Shown one piece after another: positions 52,638 to 61,068 of a DNA stretch of 64,000 nt. Position 1 is the stretch's first letter. Each line of letters opens with the position of its first letter. Position numbers and translations under genes: made by a program. The notes beneath the pieces were generated by a model. That model was not told where the DNA came from. It worked only from the letters and a program-made list of their open reading frames with translations, and searched no databases. The stretch is taken from positions 310,001-374,000 of the forward strand of contig JAEPML010000002.1 in assembly GCA_017643925.1 (NCBI GenBank), given 5' to 3'. The DNA is from Roseibium sp. Lineage in GTDB: Bacteria > Pseudomonadota > Alphaproteobacteria > Rhizobiales > Stappiaceae.

Positions 52638-53155
52638 TGCTCCGGCCTCGTCAGGCCCAGGTGGGCCTCGATGAAATCTGCCATGGCCGGGATGTCATCG
52701 AGGTCGAAAACGGGGAGCGTTTCTTCCGCCTGTTCGTGATCTGCGGCTACGGCGAGAATATTGGGGTCCTCGGGGGCGAGGGCTCCACGATCACGTGTCT
52801 CGGTTCGGCGCGCTTCGATCTTCGGATGGTTCTCGCGCTTGTAGCCTTCGATCAGAATAAGGTCGCAAGGGGCGAGGCGGGACAAGATTGCGTCCAGCGG
52901 TGGTTCGTCCTCGTCGCGCAATTCGTGCATCAGCGCCCATCTGCGTCCCGATACCAGGGCGACCTCGCTCGCACCGGCTTCCCTGTGGCGATAGCTGTCT
53001 GCCCCCGGGCGATCGATATCGAAGTTGTGATGGGCATGCTTGACCGTGGAAACCCTGTAGCCGCGTTCTGTAAATTCGCCGACCAGGCGAGTGACGAGTT
53101 GGGTCTTGCCGGAGTTCTTCCAGCCGGTGATGCCAAAAACAGGTGTGTTTGTCAT
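52634..53155 (-). CDS. mobB: molybdopterin-guanine dinucleotide biosynthesis protein MobB
   Basis: This 173-aa P-loop protein has Walker A GWKNSGKTQLV (residues 11-20) and the MobB pattern VSTVKHAHHNFDIDRPGADSYRHREAGA and LILIEGYKRE. It binds GTP and helps MobA build the guanylyl form of the cofactor. It overlaps mobA and moeA by 4 bp on each side, which makes the whole group translationally coupled. Confidence 0.93.
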   Translation of the reverse strand: MTNTPVFGITGWKNSGKTQLVTRLVGEFTERGYRVSTVKHAHHNFDIDRPGADSYRHREAGASEVALVSGRRWALMHELRDEDEPPLDAILSRLAPCDLILIEGYKRENHPKIEARRTETRDRGALAPEDPNILAVAADHEQAEETLPVFDLDDIPAMADFIEAHLGLTRPEQ

Positions 53156-53805
53156 GTTGTATGAGGGCTCAGTGCTTTGCGCAGGATGTCCAGATCATCC
53201 GGCCTGTTGACATTGAAGAAGGGGTCCAGGCCGGTTTTTGTATCCACGTCGAAGGACACCTCGACGCTGTCATGCCGATCGACAAATGCGAGAACCTTTC
53301 CGGTTTGGCCCGTCTCCAGCCATTGGAAAAGATCTGACCTGAGTTCGACCGGCCACAGGCCGAAAACGGGGTGAAGCTTGTCCGAGGAGGACGCAAGGGC
53401 GATCACGGGCCTGTCGGCAGGAACCGCCTGGCAAAAACGACTGACGAGAGCCGTCGGGAAGAACGGTGTGTCGGCTGCCACCGAGAGAACGTGGCTGACA
53501 TGCGGGAGGTGATCGTTTGCGTAAGTGAGACCAGCCAGAATACCCGCCAGGGGGCCGGCGTAATCACCAACCGGGTCGGGCACCACAGGGAATTCCAGAT
53601 GGGAAAAACGGTCCGGGTTTCCGTTGGCATTCAGGATGACATTCGGCAGCTGAGGTGTCAGGCGACCGAGAACGGTTTCCAGCATGGTTTTACCGCCCAG
53701 ATCCAAAAGCCCCTTGTCGCCGCCGCCCATACGGCGCGACTGGCCGCCGGCCAGCACGCATCCGAGTACCTTGTCATTTCCCAATTGTCCGAATGCAGCG
53801 TTCAT
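53152..53805 (-). CDS. mobA: molybdenum cofactor guanylyltransferase MobA
   Basis: This 217-aa nucleotidyltransferase has the family signature VLAGGQSRRMGGGDKGLLDLGG near residue 18 and the metal-binding VAADTPFFP. It attaches GMP to molybdopterin to form bis-MGD for DMSO-reductase-type enzymes. It lies between fdhD and mobB and overlaps both by 4 bp. FdhD upstream implies that formate dehydrogenase is one client. Confidence 0.94.
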   Translation of the reverse strand: MNAAFGQLGNDKVLGCVLAGGQSRRMGGGDKGLLDLGGKTMLETVLGRLTPQLPNVILNANGNPDRFSHLEFPVVPDPVGDYAGPLAGILAGLTYANDHLPHVSHVLSVAADTPFFPTALVSRFCQAVPADRPVIALASSSDKLHPVFGLWPVELRSDLFQWLETGQTGKVLAFVDRHDSVEVSFDVDTKTGLDPFFNVNRPDDLDILRKALSPHTT

Positions 53806-54680
53806 TCCGCCGGTACACTCCCTTTTCGTTTGGCTTTTACAGGTTCGTCTTCCACAAGACCCGGATCCAGATCAAATACAATTCTGTCTTCACCTGCTAG
53901 CGCCATGAATCTTTTGCCCCGGGCGCGTCCGATCAGGGTCAATCCGGCCTGTCGCGCCAACTCCACACCCCAGGCTGTGAAGCCGGACCGGGAAACGAGA
54001 ATGGGAATGTCCATCATGACTGTCTTGATGACCATCTCTGAAGTCAGACGACCGGTTGTGTAGAAGATCTTGTCATGTGCGGATACGTTGTTCAGCGTCA
54101 TCCAGCCGGCGATCTTGTCAACGGCATTGTGGCGGCCGACGTCTTCCATGTAGATCAGCGGCCGGTTTTCCTCGCAAAGGACACAGCCATGGATCGCACC
54201 GGCTTCCAGGTAGAGGGAAGGGGTGGTGTTGATGGTCTTGGTCAGTTCGTAGAGCCAGGAGGTTTTCAGCCGGGCGTCCTTTGATAGGGAAACGGATTCA
54301 AACCCTTCCATGACGTCGCCAAAGACCGTGCCCTGGGCGCAGCCGGAGGTTCTGACCTTCTTCTTCAGCTTTTCCTCGAAGTTGGTCTCACGCTCCGTGC
54401 GGACGATGACAACCTCAAGGTCCTCATCGTAATCAATCTCTGTAATGACGTCGTCATCGGCAAGCATGTTCTGGTTCTTCAGATATCCGACGGCCAGGAG
54501 GTCCGGATGATCGCCGATCGTCATCATGGTGACGACCTCCTGCGCATTCAGATAGAGCGTGAGCGGTTTTTCGGTCACCACCCGTGTCTCGATGGAGTTG
54601 CCGTTTTGATCGATACCGGTCACCGATGCCGACAGGTTCGGGGCCGTCGGATCGGGTTTGAGCAAGTAAGGGTCTGCCAA
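53802..54680 (-). CDS. fdhD: formate dehydrogenase accessory sulfurtransferase FdhD
   Basis: This 292-aa protein matches FdhD: NGNSIETRVVTEKPL-type start, GCVLCEENRPLIYMEDVGRHNAVDKIAG, and SRSGFTAWGVELARQAGLTLIGRARG near the end. It passes sulfur to the molybdenum cofactor before it enters formate dehydrogenase. The usual CxxC loop has only one cysteine here (TSGCAQGTVFG), which keeps the essential first cysteine. It is the first gene of the operon. No formate dehydrogenase gene is in the window. Confidence 0.92.
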   Translation of the reverse strand: MADPYLLKPDPTAPNLSASVTGIDQNGNSIETRVVTEKPLTLYLNAQEVVTMMTIGDHPDLLAVGYLKNQNMLADDDVITEIDYDEDLEVVIVRTERETNFEEKLKKKVRTSGCAQGTVFGDVMEGFESVSLSKDARLKTSWLYELTKTINTTPSLYLEAGAIHGCVLCEENRPLIYMEDVGRHNAVDKIAGWMTLNNVSAHDKIFYTTGRLTSEMVIKTVMMDIPILVSRSGFTAWGVELARQAGLTLIGRARGKRFMALAGEDRIVFDLDPGLVEDEPVKAKRKGSVPAE

Positions 54681-54824
54681 GAAGAGGGGACTCCACGGTT
54701 GTACAACCTGCAGACCTTAGGACAAAAACCGCCGGGATTGAACTGAAACTATAGTGTTTACACGTAGGCTGCGACGACCTGTTTCGGAACCTGACTTCGG
54801 GGGGAGCCGGCGGCGCTCAGCGCG

Positions 54825-55994
54825 TTATGCAGGCTCTCGTTTTTTGGTTACAAGCATGAACGCCGCGCCGGCGAGAAGGCCCCAGAATGCACCTGAGACG
54901 CCGAAGAAGCTCACGCCGGATGCAGTCACGGCAAAGGTGATAATGGCACTGTCCCGGCTTTCAGACGACTTTGTCGCTTCGCCAATGGAGAACGCGAAGG
55001 CGCCAAGCAGTGCCAGTCCGGCCACCGCCTCGATCAGGATGGTGGGCGTGACCGCTACGAAAGCCATGACCAGACCGGCAAAAAGCCCGAAAAAGACATA
55101 GCCCACGCCCGCTGTGACCGCAGCCCAGTATCGTTGACCGGGATCCTTGTGCGCGTCTTCGCCCGCGCACATGGCCGCTGTTATCGCCGCAAGGTTCACC
55201 GCGTGACCACCAAAGGGGGCTGATGCCAGGCTGAAGATGCCGGAGAGCGTGAACAACGGTCCGCTGTTGGGACGGTAGCCGTAGGCGCGCAGCACGGCGA
55301 TCCCCGGAATGTTCTGCGACGCCATGGTGACGATGAAGAGAGGCAGCGCGATGCTGATGATCGCTTCGATCGAGAAGGTCGGGGTGACCAGAACCGGTTC
55401 ACTGATCAGCTGTACCGTGCCCAGGTCCATCGGGCCGCTTTGGTAGAGCGCGATGGCAAAGGTCATCATCATGGCGAGTGGAACGGCAAATAGACGAAAG
55501 AACCGGAAGGCAATCGCCCACGTGGCAATGATGGCGAGCGCCGGCAGCGGCAGTTCGGCAACCGCGCGAACGGGCGCAAGGCAAAGTCCGAACAAGACAC
55601 CTGCAAGCATCGCGTTCGCCAGGTGGCCTGGAATCGCCGCGATCAGCCCGCCAAACGGACGGATCAAGCCGGTGAGCACGATCAGTGCTGCGCAGACAAG
55701 AAACGCACCCACTGCAGCCTGGAACCCACCATTCAGCGCACCGGCAGACACCAGCAGCGCAGCGCCCGGTGTTGACCAGGCAATGCTGACGGGGATCCTT
55801 GTGTAAAGGGAGGCGACGATTGCACAGACGCCCATGGAGATCGAAAGCGCCATCAGTCCGCTTGTCGCCTCAGCAGGGGTTGCCCCGGAGGCGTTGAGCC
55901 CCTGGATCACAATAGCAAAGGAGCTCGCAAAGCCGACAATGCTTGCGAGCAGTCCTGCGGAAACGGATTGAAGAGGCGGGCGCCAGCCGGACAT
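54825..55994 (-). CDS. BenE-family benzoate/H+ symporter-like transporter
   Basis: This 389-aa protein has about 11-12 membrane segments and BenE-type stretches such as ALSISMGVCAIVASLYTRIPVSIAWSTPGAALL near residue 60 and NIPGIAVLRAYGY with APFGGHAVNLAAITAA in the second half. Family members take up benzoate or a similar aromatic acid with protons. No benzoate breakdown gene is near, so the substrate is uncertain. It stands alone. GNNLLP-type starts are absent; the ATG used is at 55994. Confidence 0.88.
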   Translation of the reverse strand: MSGWRPPLQSVSAGLLASIVGFASSFAIVIQGLNASGATPAEATSGLMALSISMGVCAIVASLYTRIPVSIAWSTPGAALLVSAGALNGGFQAAVGAFLVCAALIVLTGLIRPFGGLIAAIPGHLANAMLAGVLFGLCLAPVRAVAELPLPALAIIATWAIAFRFFRLFAVPLAMMMTFAIALYQSGPMDLGTVQLISEPVLVTPTFSIEAIISIALPLFIVTMASQNIPGIAVLRAYGYRPNSGPLFTLSGIFSLASAPFGGHAVNLAAITAAMCAGEDAHKDPGQRYWAAVTAGVGYVFFGLFAGLVMAFVAVTPTILIEAVAGLALLGAFAFSIGEATKSSESRDSAIITFAVTASGVSFFGVSGAFWGLLAGAAFMLVTKKREPA

Positions 55995-56137
55995 TCAGTT
56001 GCTCCCCGATTGAAAGGAGCACACACTATCTGTGTCATCGGCAAAATGACTAGGACTTGAATGTCACACTGACGCGCAATCGCCTGTAGTTCGGAAAGGC
56101 GCGATTAGGCCATCAAGAATGGGGCCGCATGCCTCAT

Positions 56138-56596
56138 TCAGATCATGAGCATGTCGTTGGTAAGCCGGCCTTCCTGCAGTTCTGTTGCGAAATGGTTGAA
56201 TGCCCCGTAGGCTTCCTCGCGCGTGACCTCGCCGGGATGGTCCAGAAGAGGGCGAAGGACTTCATGGCGCGACGCGGCGACGCCGTCCGTCAGGTCCCGG
56301 AAGAACATCAGGGAATTCGGGAACATGCGCGATTCCGCCGGTTCGTGAATGATGCCTTCGATGTTTTCCAGGCGCGGATCGTTCATCACGCAATATACGG
56401 TATCCAGAACCTGACCGGGCTGGCCTTCAAGTACCTGGACGATGTGGTGGTCAACAAGAAGCAGTGCACCCGTAACACCGGCCTTGCGATTGATACGGCG
56501 GATACGAAGCAGGGTGCGGTCGATTTCATCAGGAAGGGGCATGCTGATCTTGTCCCATCTGATTTTGCTTCGATAACAGGCGCGATAGAAATCCAT
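56138..56596 (-). CDS. BLUF-domain photoreceptor protein
   Basis: This 152-aa protein is a single BLUF domain (about 1-100) with a C-terminal helical extension. The flavin-site residues are present: the tyrosine in DFYRACYRSK, the asparagine in RRINRKAGVTGALLL and the glutamine in IVQVLEG. At the usual semi-conserved tryptophan position (RMFPNSLMFF) there is a serine instead, while the methionine is kept. The ATG at 56596 has AAAGGA six bases upstream. It should sense blue light through FAD and pass it to a partner not fused here. Confidence 0.88.
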   Translation of the reverse strand: MDFYRACYRSKIRWDKISMPLPDEIDRTLLRIRRINRKAGVTGALLLVDHHIVQVLEGQPGQVLDTVYCVMNDPRLENIEGIIHEPAESRMFPNSLMFFRDLTDGVAASRHEVLRPLLDHPGEVTREEAYGAFNHFATELQEGRLTNDMLMI

Positions 56597-56800
56597 GGCG
56601 TGTCCTTTCATTTGCCGATGAATCCAGCCTGCGCCTTAATTCCTCACAATTGTTTAATATTTGAATCAATCTGGAAGAAGTCGGTGCAAAGTTACCAACT
56701 TCTTTCCAAGACCTGCGAAAAAGTGTGCTTTGTCACTTTCTGCGTGTAGCAAGAAAACTGTGAAAAAATACCTGCGGTCATCTATGTGTGGGAAACAATA

Positions 56801-57391
56801 CTAATGCGCTTGTTCGAGCTTGTGCGTTAACCCTGATTTAACTGCTGGCCACTCGTGGGGCAGAATCGAATAGACTGCAGTGTCGCGCAGCGTGCCGTCG
56901 GGCATGCACATATGGGATCTGAGCACACCGTCAAGCTTGGCACCAAGGCGCTCGATGGCTGCCCGGCTTTGCCGGTTCATGAAGTGGGTCCGGAACTCCA
57001 CGGCAATGCATTCCAGTTCTTCGAAGGCATGCGACAGCAACATCAGCTTGCACTGCGTGTTGAGGCCGGTTCGCTGAACGGATTTGCGATACCAGGTCGA
57101 CCCGATTTCAACGCGCTTGTTGGCGGCGTCGATATTCATGTAAGTGGTCATGCCCACGGCTTTCCCGTCCGGTGTCAGGACGGCAAACGGCAACATGGAT
57201 CCGCTTTCCTGCAATCCCAACCTGCGATCGATCTCGGCAGAAACGGCGTCAGGCGCAGGAACCGTGGTGTACCAGACCTTCCAGAGATCGCCTTCCGCGG
57301 CGGCTTCGGCAAGATCTGTTGCATGTAGGTGAGACAGCGGCACCAGCTGCGCATGTTTGCCGGTTAATGTAACGGGGAGGGGCCAGGACAT
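56801..57391 (-). CDS. GNAT-family N-acetyltransferase (RimL-like)
   Basis: This 196-aa protein has the GNAT core of the RimJ/RimL group: MTTYMNIDAANKRVEIGSTWY, then VQRTGLNTQCKLMLLSHAFEELECIAVEFRT, and NRQSRAAIERLGAKLDG near residue 135-150. It transfers an acetyl group from acetyl-CoA to an amine of a protein or small molecule. The acceptor is not known. It is followed by the SDR gene with a short gap on the same strand. Confidence 0.88.
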   Translation of the reverse strand: MSWPLPVTLTGKHAQLVPLSHLHATDLAEAAAEGDLWKVWYTTVPAPDAVSAEIDRRLGLQESGSMLPFAVLTPDGKAVGMTTYMNIDAANKRVEIGSTWYRKSVQRTGLNTQCKLMLLSHAFEELECIAVEFRTHFMNRQSRAAIERLGAKLDGVLRSHMCMPDGTLRDTAVYSILPHEWPAVKSGLTHKLEQAH

Positions 57392-57423
57392 GGTGTTGCT
57401 CCGGTAGGTTCGTTGTTGCTGCC

Positions 57424-58104
57424 TTAGAAGGGACGCTCTTCACCGCTCCATTTGAAGAACTTGCCTGTGTCTGCGATCTGAAGCCGATCTGCGATCCTCA
57501 AGACCCCTTCTGCGACATCGTGCGGTTCGTGGTCAGCGCCGTCACCGCCCATGTCGGTTTTGACCCAGCCGGGATCGATCAGGGCTACCGGAATTCCATC
57601 CGGCTCGAGGGCCGTGGCGAGTCCCTGCATAACCTTGTTGACCGCCGCCTTGGAAGCCCGATAGGCGAGCGTGTCCGGTTTGCGATATCCCATCCAGGAC
57701 ATCTGGCTCGATATGGTGATGATCTTTCCGGATCCTGACTTCTTCAGATGGGGCATGAAAGCCTGCGAAACGGACAAGGGGGCCATTGTGTTGATGGCCA
57801 GCGTGTCGGCAAAGCCATCGAAATCCATGTCCAGTGGCATCTGCCGCTTGGGTCCGATGATGCCGGCATTGTTAATCAGGAGGTCGACCGGCTCCTCAAC
57901 CTGCCGGGCTGCTTCTGAAACGGCCTCTTTGTCTCTCACGTCGAAAATCAGCGGCTTGAAACCTGCACCGTGATCTTTTTCCGCCTTGTGAGCGGCCTCA
58001 GGCGATCGAACCGAGCCACGAACGGTCCAACCGTGCGCCAGCGCCAAACGGGCCAGATGAAAGCCAATTCCTCGGTTTGTAGCTGTAATCAGGCATGTGG
58101 GCAT
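57424..58104 (-). CDS. short-chain dehydrogenase/reductase
   Basis: This 226-aa SDR has the cofactor motif in variant form, TATNRGIGFHLA instead of TGxxxGIG, the NNAGIIGP strand, the catalytic serine in ITISSQMS and YRASK with the active tyrosine and lysine. It is a C-factor-like group member that reduces a carbonyl with NAD(P)H. The TGx-to-TAT change at the first motif is modest. The GNAT gene lies downstream (32-bp gap), so the two may be co-transcribed. Confidence 0.9.
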   Translation of the reverse strand: MPTCLITATNRGIGFHLARLALAHGWTVRGSVRSPEAAHKAEKDHGAGFKPLIFDVRDKEAVSEAARQVEEPVDLLINNAGIIGPKRQMPLDMDFDGFADTLAINTMAPLSVSQAFMPHLKKSGSGKIITISSQMSWMGYRKPDTLAYRASKAAVNKVMQGLATALEPDGIPVALIDPGWVKTDMGGDGADHEPHDVAEGVLRIADRLQIADTGKFFKWSGEERPF

Positions 58105-58185
58105 TGGAAATCCGGGAAAACGTCTTGTTCGTGAAAAGCAAATGTCAGCGGCAAACTAATTGCTGGAGCGTTTTGCGCAACACAA

Positions 58186-58217
58186 ACATTGTCCCCTTGC
58201 CGGAAGGAGGACAATGT
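58186..58217 (+). promoter_or_regulatory. long leader hairpin that covers a Shine-Dalgarno sequence
   Basis: ACATTGTCC-CCTT (58186-58198) pairs with AAGG-A-GGACAATGT (58204-58217) except for one bulged base, leaving a five-base loop GCCGG. The right arm contains AAGGAGG, a perfect ribosome site, nine bases before an ATG at 58220. It would be a cis-regulatory RNA hairpin upstream of mrp if it is transcribed. No T-run follows on either strand. Confidence 0.55.
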
Positions 58218-58219
58218 AA

Positions 58220-58333
58220 ATGGCCACAGGCCCCAGTGGGTCTTGTTCGGTTGGGTTTCCATCTGCTTGTCCGACACCTGCGACGTTGATGTGCAGCAAT
58301 TTGGCAGCTTGTTTTTGGGCAGATTCATTATAG
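58220..58333 (+). CDS. 37-aa candidate small ORF upstream of mrp
   Basis: The ATG lies nine bases after AAGGAGG and the frame runs 37 codons, giving a sequence starting MATGPSGSCSVGFPSAC with five cysteines in total. It ends 58 bp before the Mrp start. The composition does not look like a known protein, so this may be a leader peptide or chance. It is listed because of the strong and structured ribosome site. Confidence 0.25.
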   Translation: MATGPSGSCSVGFPSACPTPATLMCSNLAACFWADSL

Positions 58334-58390
58334 GTATTGGTGACAGGAACACTGGTCTGGAATGGCCGTAGATTTCAACGGGAAACGCAT

Positions 58391-59533
58391 ATGAGTGACA
58401 CCATCAAAGCTGCAGTTCTGGACAGGCTGAAGCAGATCAAAGGTCCTGATCTTGAGGGAGACATCGTTTCCCTTGGGCTTGTCTCCGATGTTTTTGTATC
58501 GGATGGCCGGGTTGCGTTTTCGATTACCGTTCCAGCCGCGCGTGCCCAGGAGCTTGAGCCCTTGAGGCAGGCCGCCGAGAAAGTCGTGAAGGAAGTTGAT
58601 GGTGTTGAAAACGCGATGGTTGCCCTGACGGCCGAGCGAGCACCGGGTTCCGAGGCACCCCCACCGCCGCGTCCGGCACAACGCCAGGCGCCAAGGCCTG
58701 CAGAAGAATCTGCATCCTCCAAACCCGGCGTCCCGGGCATCAAACATATTATTGCGGTCGCATCCGGCAAGGGTGGGGTAGGCAAGTCGACGACAACCGC
58801 AAACCTGGCGCTTGCAATGGCGGCCAATGGTCTGAAGGTCGGAGTGCTCGACGCAGATATCTACGGACCGTCGGTTCCGCGTCTTTTCAATGTGTCGGGT
58901 CGTCCCGAGCCCGATTCCGGCCGAGTGCTCAAACCTCTTGAAGGATACGGCATCAAGGTGATGTCCATGGGGTTCATGGTCGAAGAGGAAACGCCGATGA
59001 TCTGGCGTGGCCCCATGGTGATATCGGCTCTCACGCAGATGCTGCGCGAAGTTGCCTGGGGTGAGCTTGATGTTCTCGTTGTAGACATGCCTCCCGGAAC
59101 TGGCGACGCCCAACTCACCATGGCCCAGCAGGTCCCGCTGGCCGGTGCGGTCATCGTGTCCACGCCCCAGGATCTCGCGTTGATTGATGCGCGCAAGGGG
59201 TTGAACATGTTCAAGCGTGTCGACGTTCCCGTGCTCGGCATTGTTGAAAACATGAGCTATTTCCTGTGTCCGGACTGCGGCAGCCGTCACGATATTTTCG
59301 GTCACGGTGGCGCGCGCGCGGAAGCGGAACGGCTGGCCATTCCGTTCCTTGGAGAAATCCCGCTTACCATGAAGATCAGGGAAACGTCCGACGCCGGAAC
59401 GCCTGTTGTTGTTTCGGACCCGGAAGGTGAAGTGGCCCAGATCTACAAGTCCATCGCGGCCAGTGTTGTCTCCGGGATTGAAGCTGCGGCCAGTTCCGAA
59501 GAAAGGGCTGCCCCCAGAATCGTCTTCGACTGA
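58391..59533 (+). CDS. mrp: Mrp/NBP35-family Fe-S cluster carrier ATPase
   Basis: This 380-aa protein has an N-terminal MIP18-like domain (about 1-90, LKQIKGPDLEGDIVSLGLV), a proline/alanine-rich linker, and a P-loop ATPase domain. That domain has IAVASGKGGVGKSTTTANLA (deviant Walker A), MPPGTGDAQLTM, and the cluster-binding CPDCGSRHDIFGHGGA with CxxC. It assembles and transfers 4Fe-4S clusters in the cytoplasm. The ATG at 58391 is preferred; an upstream GTG/ATG extends it without support. The 286-bp gap before it holds the SD hairpin. Confidence 0.93.
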   Translation: MSDTIKAAVLDRLKQIKGPDLEGDIVSLGLVSDVFVSDGRVAFSITVPAARAQELEPLRQAAEKVVKEVDGVENAMVALTAERAPGSEAPPPPRPAQRQAPRPAEESASSKPGVPGIKHIIAVASGKGGVGKSTTTANLALAMAANGLKVGVLDADIYGPSVPRLFNVSGRPEPDSGRVLKPLEGYGIKVMSMGFMVEEETPMIWRGPMVISALTQMLREVAWGELDVLVVDMPPGTGDAQLTMAQQVPLAGAVIVSTPQDLALIDARKGLNMFKRVDVPVLGIVENMSYFLCPDCGSRHDIFGHGGARAEAERLAIPFLGEIPLTMKIRETSDAGTPVVVSDPEGEVAQIYKSIAASVVSGIEAAASSEERAAPRIVFD

Positions 59534-59550
59534 GCACGAAACGTTTTCTT

Positions 59551-59576
59551 GGCGGCAGGTGACAGCACCTGTCGCC
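59551..59576 (+). terminator. hairpin downstream of mrp
   Basis: GGCGGCAGGTG (59551-59561) pairs with CACCTGTCGCC (59566-59576) over 11 positions with one G-U pair and a four-base loop. It lies 18 bp after the mrp stop. There is no T-run, so it may act as a Rho-related or stabilising hairpin rather than an intrinsic terminator. Confidence 0.35.
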
Positions 59577-59740
59577 ATCAGACCGCTCGCGCGTGAAATC
59601 TCGTATTACGCGAAATTGCTTTGTGTTCCGTGCAAAGTAAAAAATCCATAAGAATCAGTGTGAAGAGACCGATAACAATCGTTTTCACGGCTTGATCACG
59701 TAGGTCCTGTAGATTCGGAAAATGCAACTACAGATAAGTA

Positions 59741-61009
59741 GTGTCGAATCTGCAAAGGTCGCATTTGGAACACCAACCTGTTCATACGCGCGGGACTGAA
59801 GAAAGCGAAAAACCTTCGCTGTCTGTGCTGGTTGCCATTTCGACCGTAAATCCCCTCGCCATGCAGATCTATCTGCCCTCGCTTGCGGGCATGATGCTGG
59901 TCTTTTCAGCCACTGCAGGGGAAATCCAGCTGACGATGTCGGCCTTCTTCATCGCGGTCGCCATCTCCCAGCTCGTCTGGGGTCCGTTGTCCGATCAGTT
60001 CGGTCGCCGTCCGATCATTATCACCGGCATGGTGCTGTTCGTGATTGGCAGTGTCCTTTGCCTCATGGCGACGAACATAGAGTCGCTTGTCGCGGCGCGT
60101 GTTCTTCAAGCCGCCGGCGGCTGTACCGGCATGGTTCTCGGACGTGCAATCGTGAGGGACATTTGCAGTCCGAGACAGGCGGCAAGCATGATCGGCTTCG
60201 TGACGATGGGGATGACGGTCATGCCGACGGTCGCCCCTGCGATCGGAGGACTTCTGGACCAGTTCTATGGGTGGCGAGGCGGTTTTGTCCTCATGCTGCT
60301 CGTCGGCATCGGTGTTCTGTGGGCGGCGATCCGTCACCTGCCGGAAACCCACAAGGACCGTTCTCCCGTCGGACCGAAACAGGTTCTCAGGGCCTACGCG
60401 ACCCTTTTCCGGGAGCCGTTATACTGGAGCTATGCGCTTACAGCGGCCTTTTCGGCGCTGACCTATTTTGCCTATCTTGGCGGCGCACCCTTTATCGCCT
60501 CGCAGCTTCTGTCCCTGTCTGCCGCTGAAATGGGTTTCTATTTCATGTTTGTTGCCCTCGGCTACATCCTGGGCAACTACCTTTCCGGCAAGTTGACGGA
60601 GCGGGTCGGCATGTTGCCGATGATACTTTCGGGAACCATGATGGGGGTCGCGTCGGTCGCGCTGATTGGCGGGGCAGCCTATTTCAACACGTTGACACCG
60701 TTGACCCTTTTCCTGCCAATGTTCCTTCTCGGGCTCGGAAACGGAGTCTGCTTGCCCAGCACATTGGCGGGGGCGGTCAGTGTTCGCCCCGAGCTGACAG
60801 GGGCGGCCTCGGGCCTGACCGCATCGCTGCAGGTTGGAACAGGTGCAATTGCCGGGTCTCTGGTTGCCTGGCTCTATGCCGACAGCTTCCTGGCCGCCAC
60901 ACCGTGGGGCATGGTTGCAGTCATGGCATTCGGTATCGGTGCAAGCCTCGTGGCAGCGCTTTCCATCAAGTACGTCTCTACCCGCAACGCGCTGCTCCCG
61001 GCCGAATAG
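59741..61009 (+). CDS. Bcr/CflA-type multidrug efflux MFS transporter
   Basis: This 422-aa protein has 12 membrane segments and MFS signs of the Bcr/CflA group: NPLAMQIYLPSLAGM, LVWGPLSDQFGRRPIIITG (motif A) and RVLQAAGGCTGMVLGRAIVRD. It should export drugs or metabolites with proton antiport. The start is GTG at 59741; the first 25 residues are hydrophilic, so a later start is possible. It converges on moaA. Confidence 0.88.
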   Translation: MSNLQRSHLEHQPVHTRGTEESEKPSLSVLVAISTVNPLAMQIYLPSLAGMMLVFSATAGEIQLTMSAFFIAVAISQLVWGPLSDQFGRRPIIITGMVLFVIGSVLCLMATNIESLVAARVLQAAGGCTGMVLGRAIVRDICSPRQAASMIGFVTMGMTVMPTVAPAIGGLLDQFYGWRGGFVLMLLVGIGVLWAAIRHLPETHKDRSPVGPKQVLRAYATLFREPLYWSYALTAAFSALTYFAYLGGAPFIASQLLSLSAAEMGFYFMFVALGYILGNYLSGKLTERVGMLPMILSGTMMGVASVALIGGAAYFNTLTPLTLFLPMFLLGLGNGVCLPSTLAGAVSVRPELTGAASGLTASLQVGTGAIAGSLVAWLYADSFLAATPWGMVAVMAFGIGASLVAALSIKYVSTRNALLPAE

Positions 61010-61068
61010 GGACCACCCGCAGTATTCAGGCTCCAGGCCGGATTATCGGAAAGATCCTCCCGGCGACA

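Noticed and set aside
58328..59578. A 416-codon open frame opposite mrp
   Set aside because: Antisense shadow of a well-conserved gene; arginine- and histidine-rich translation without family features.
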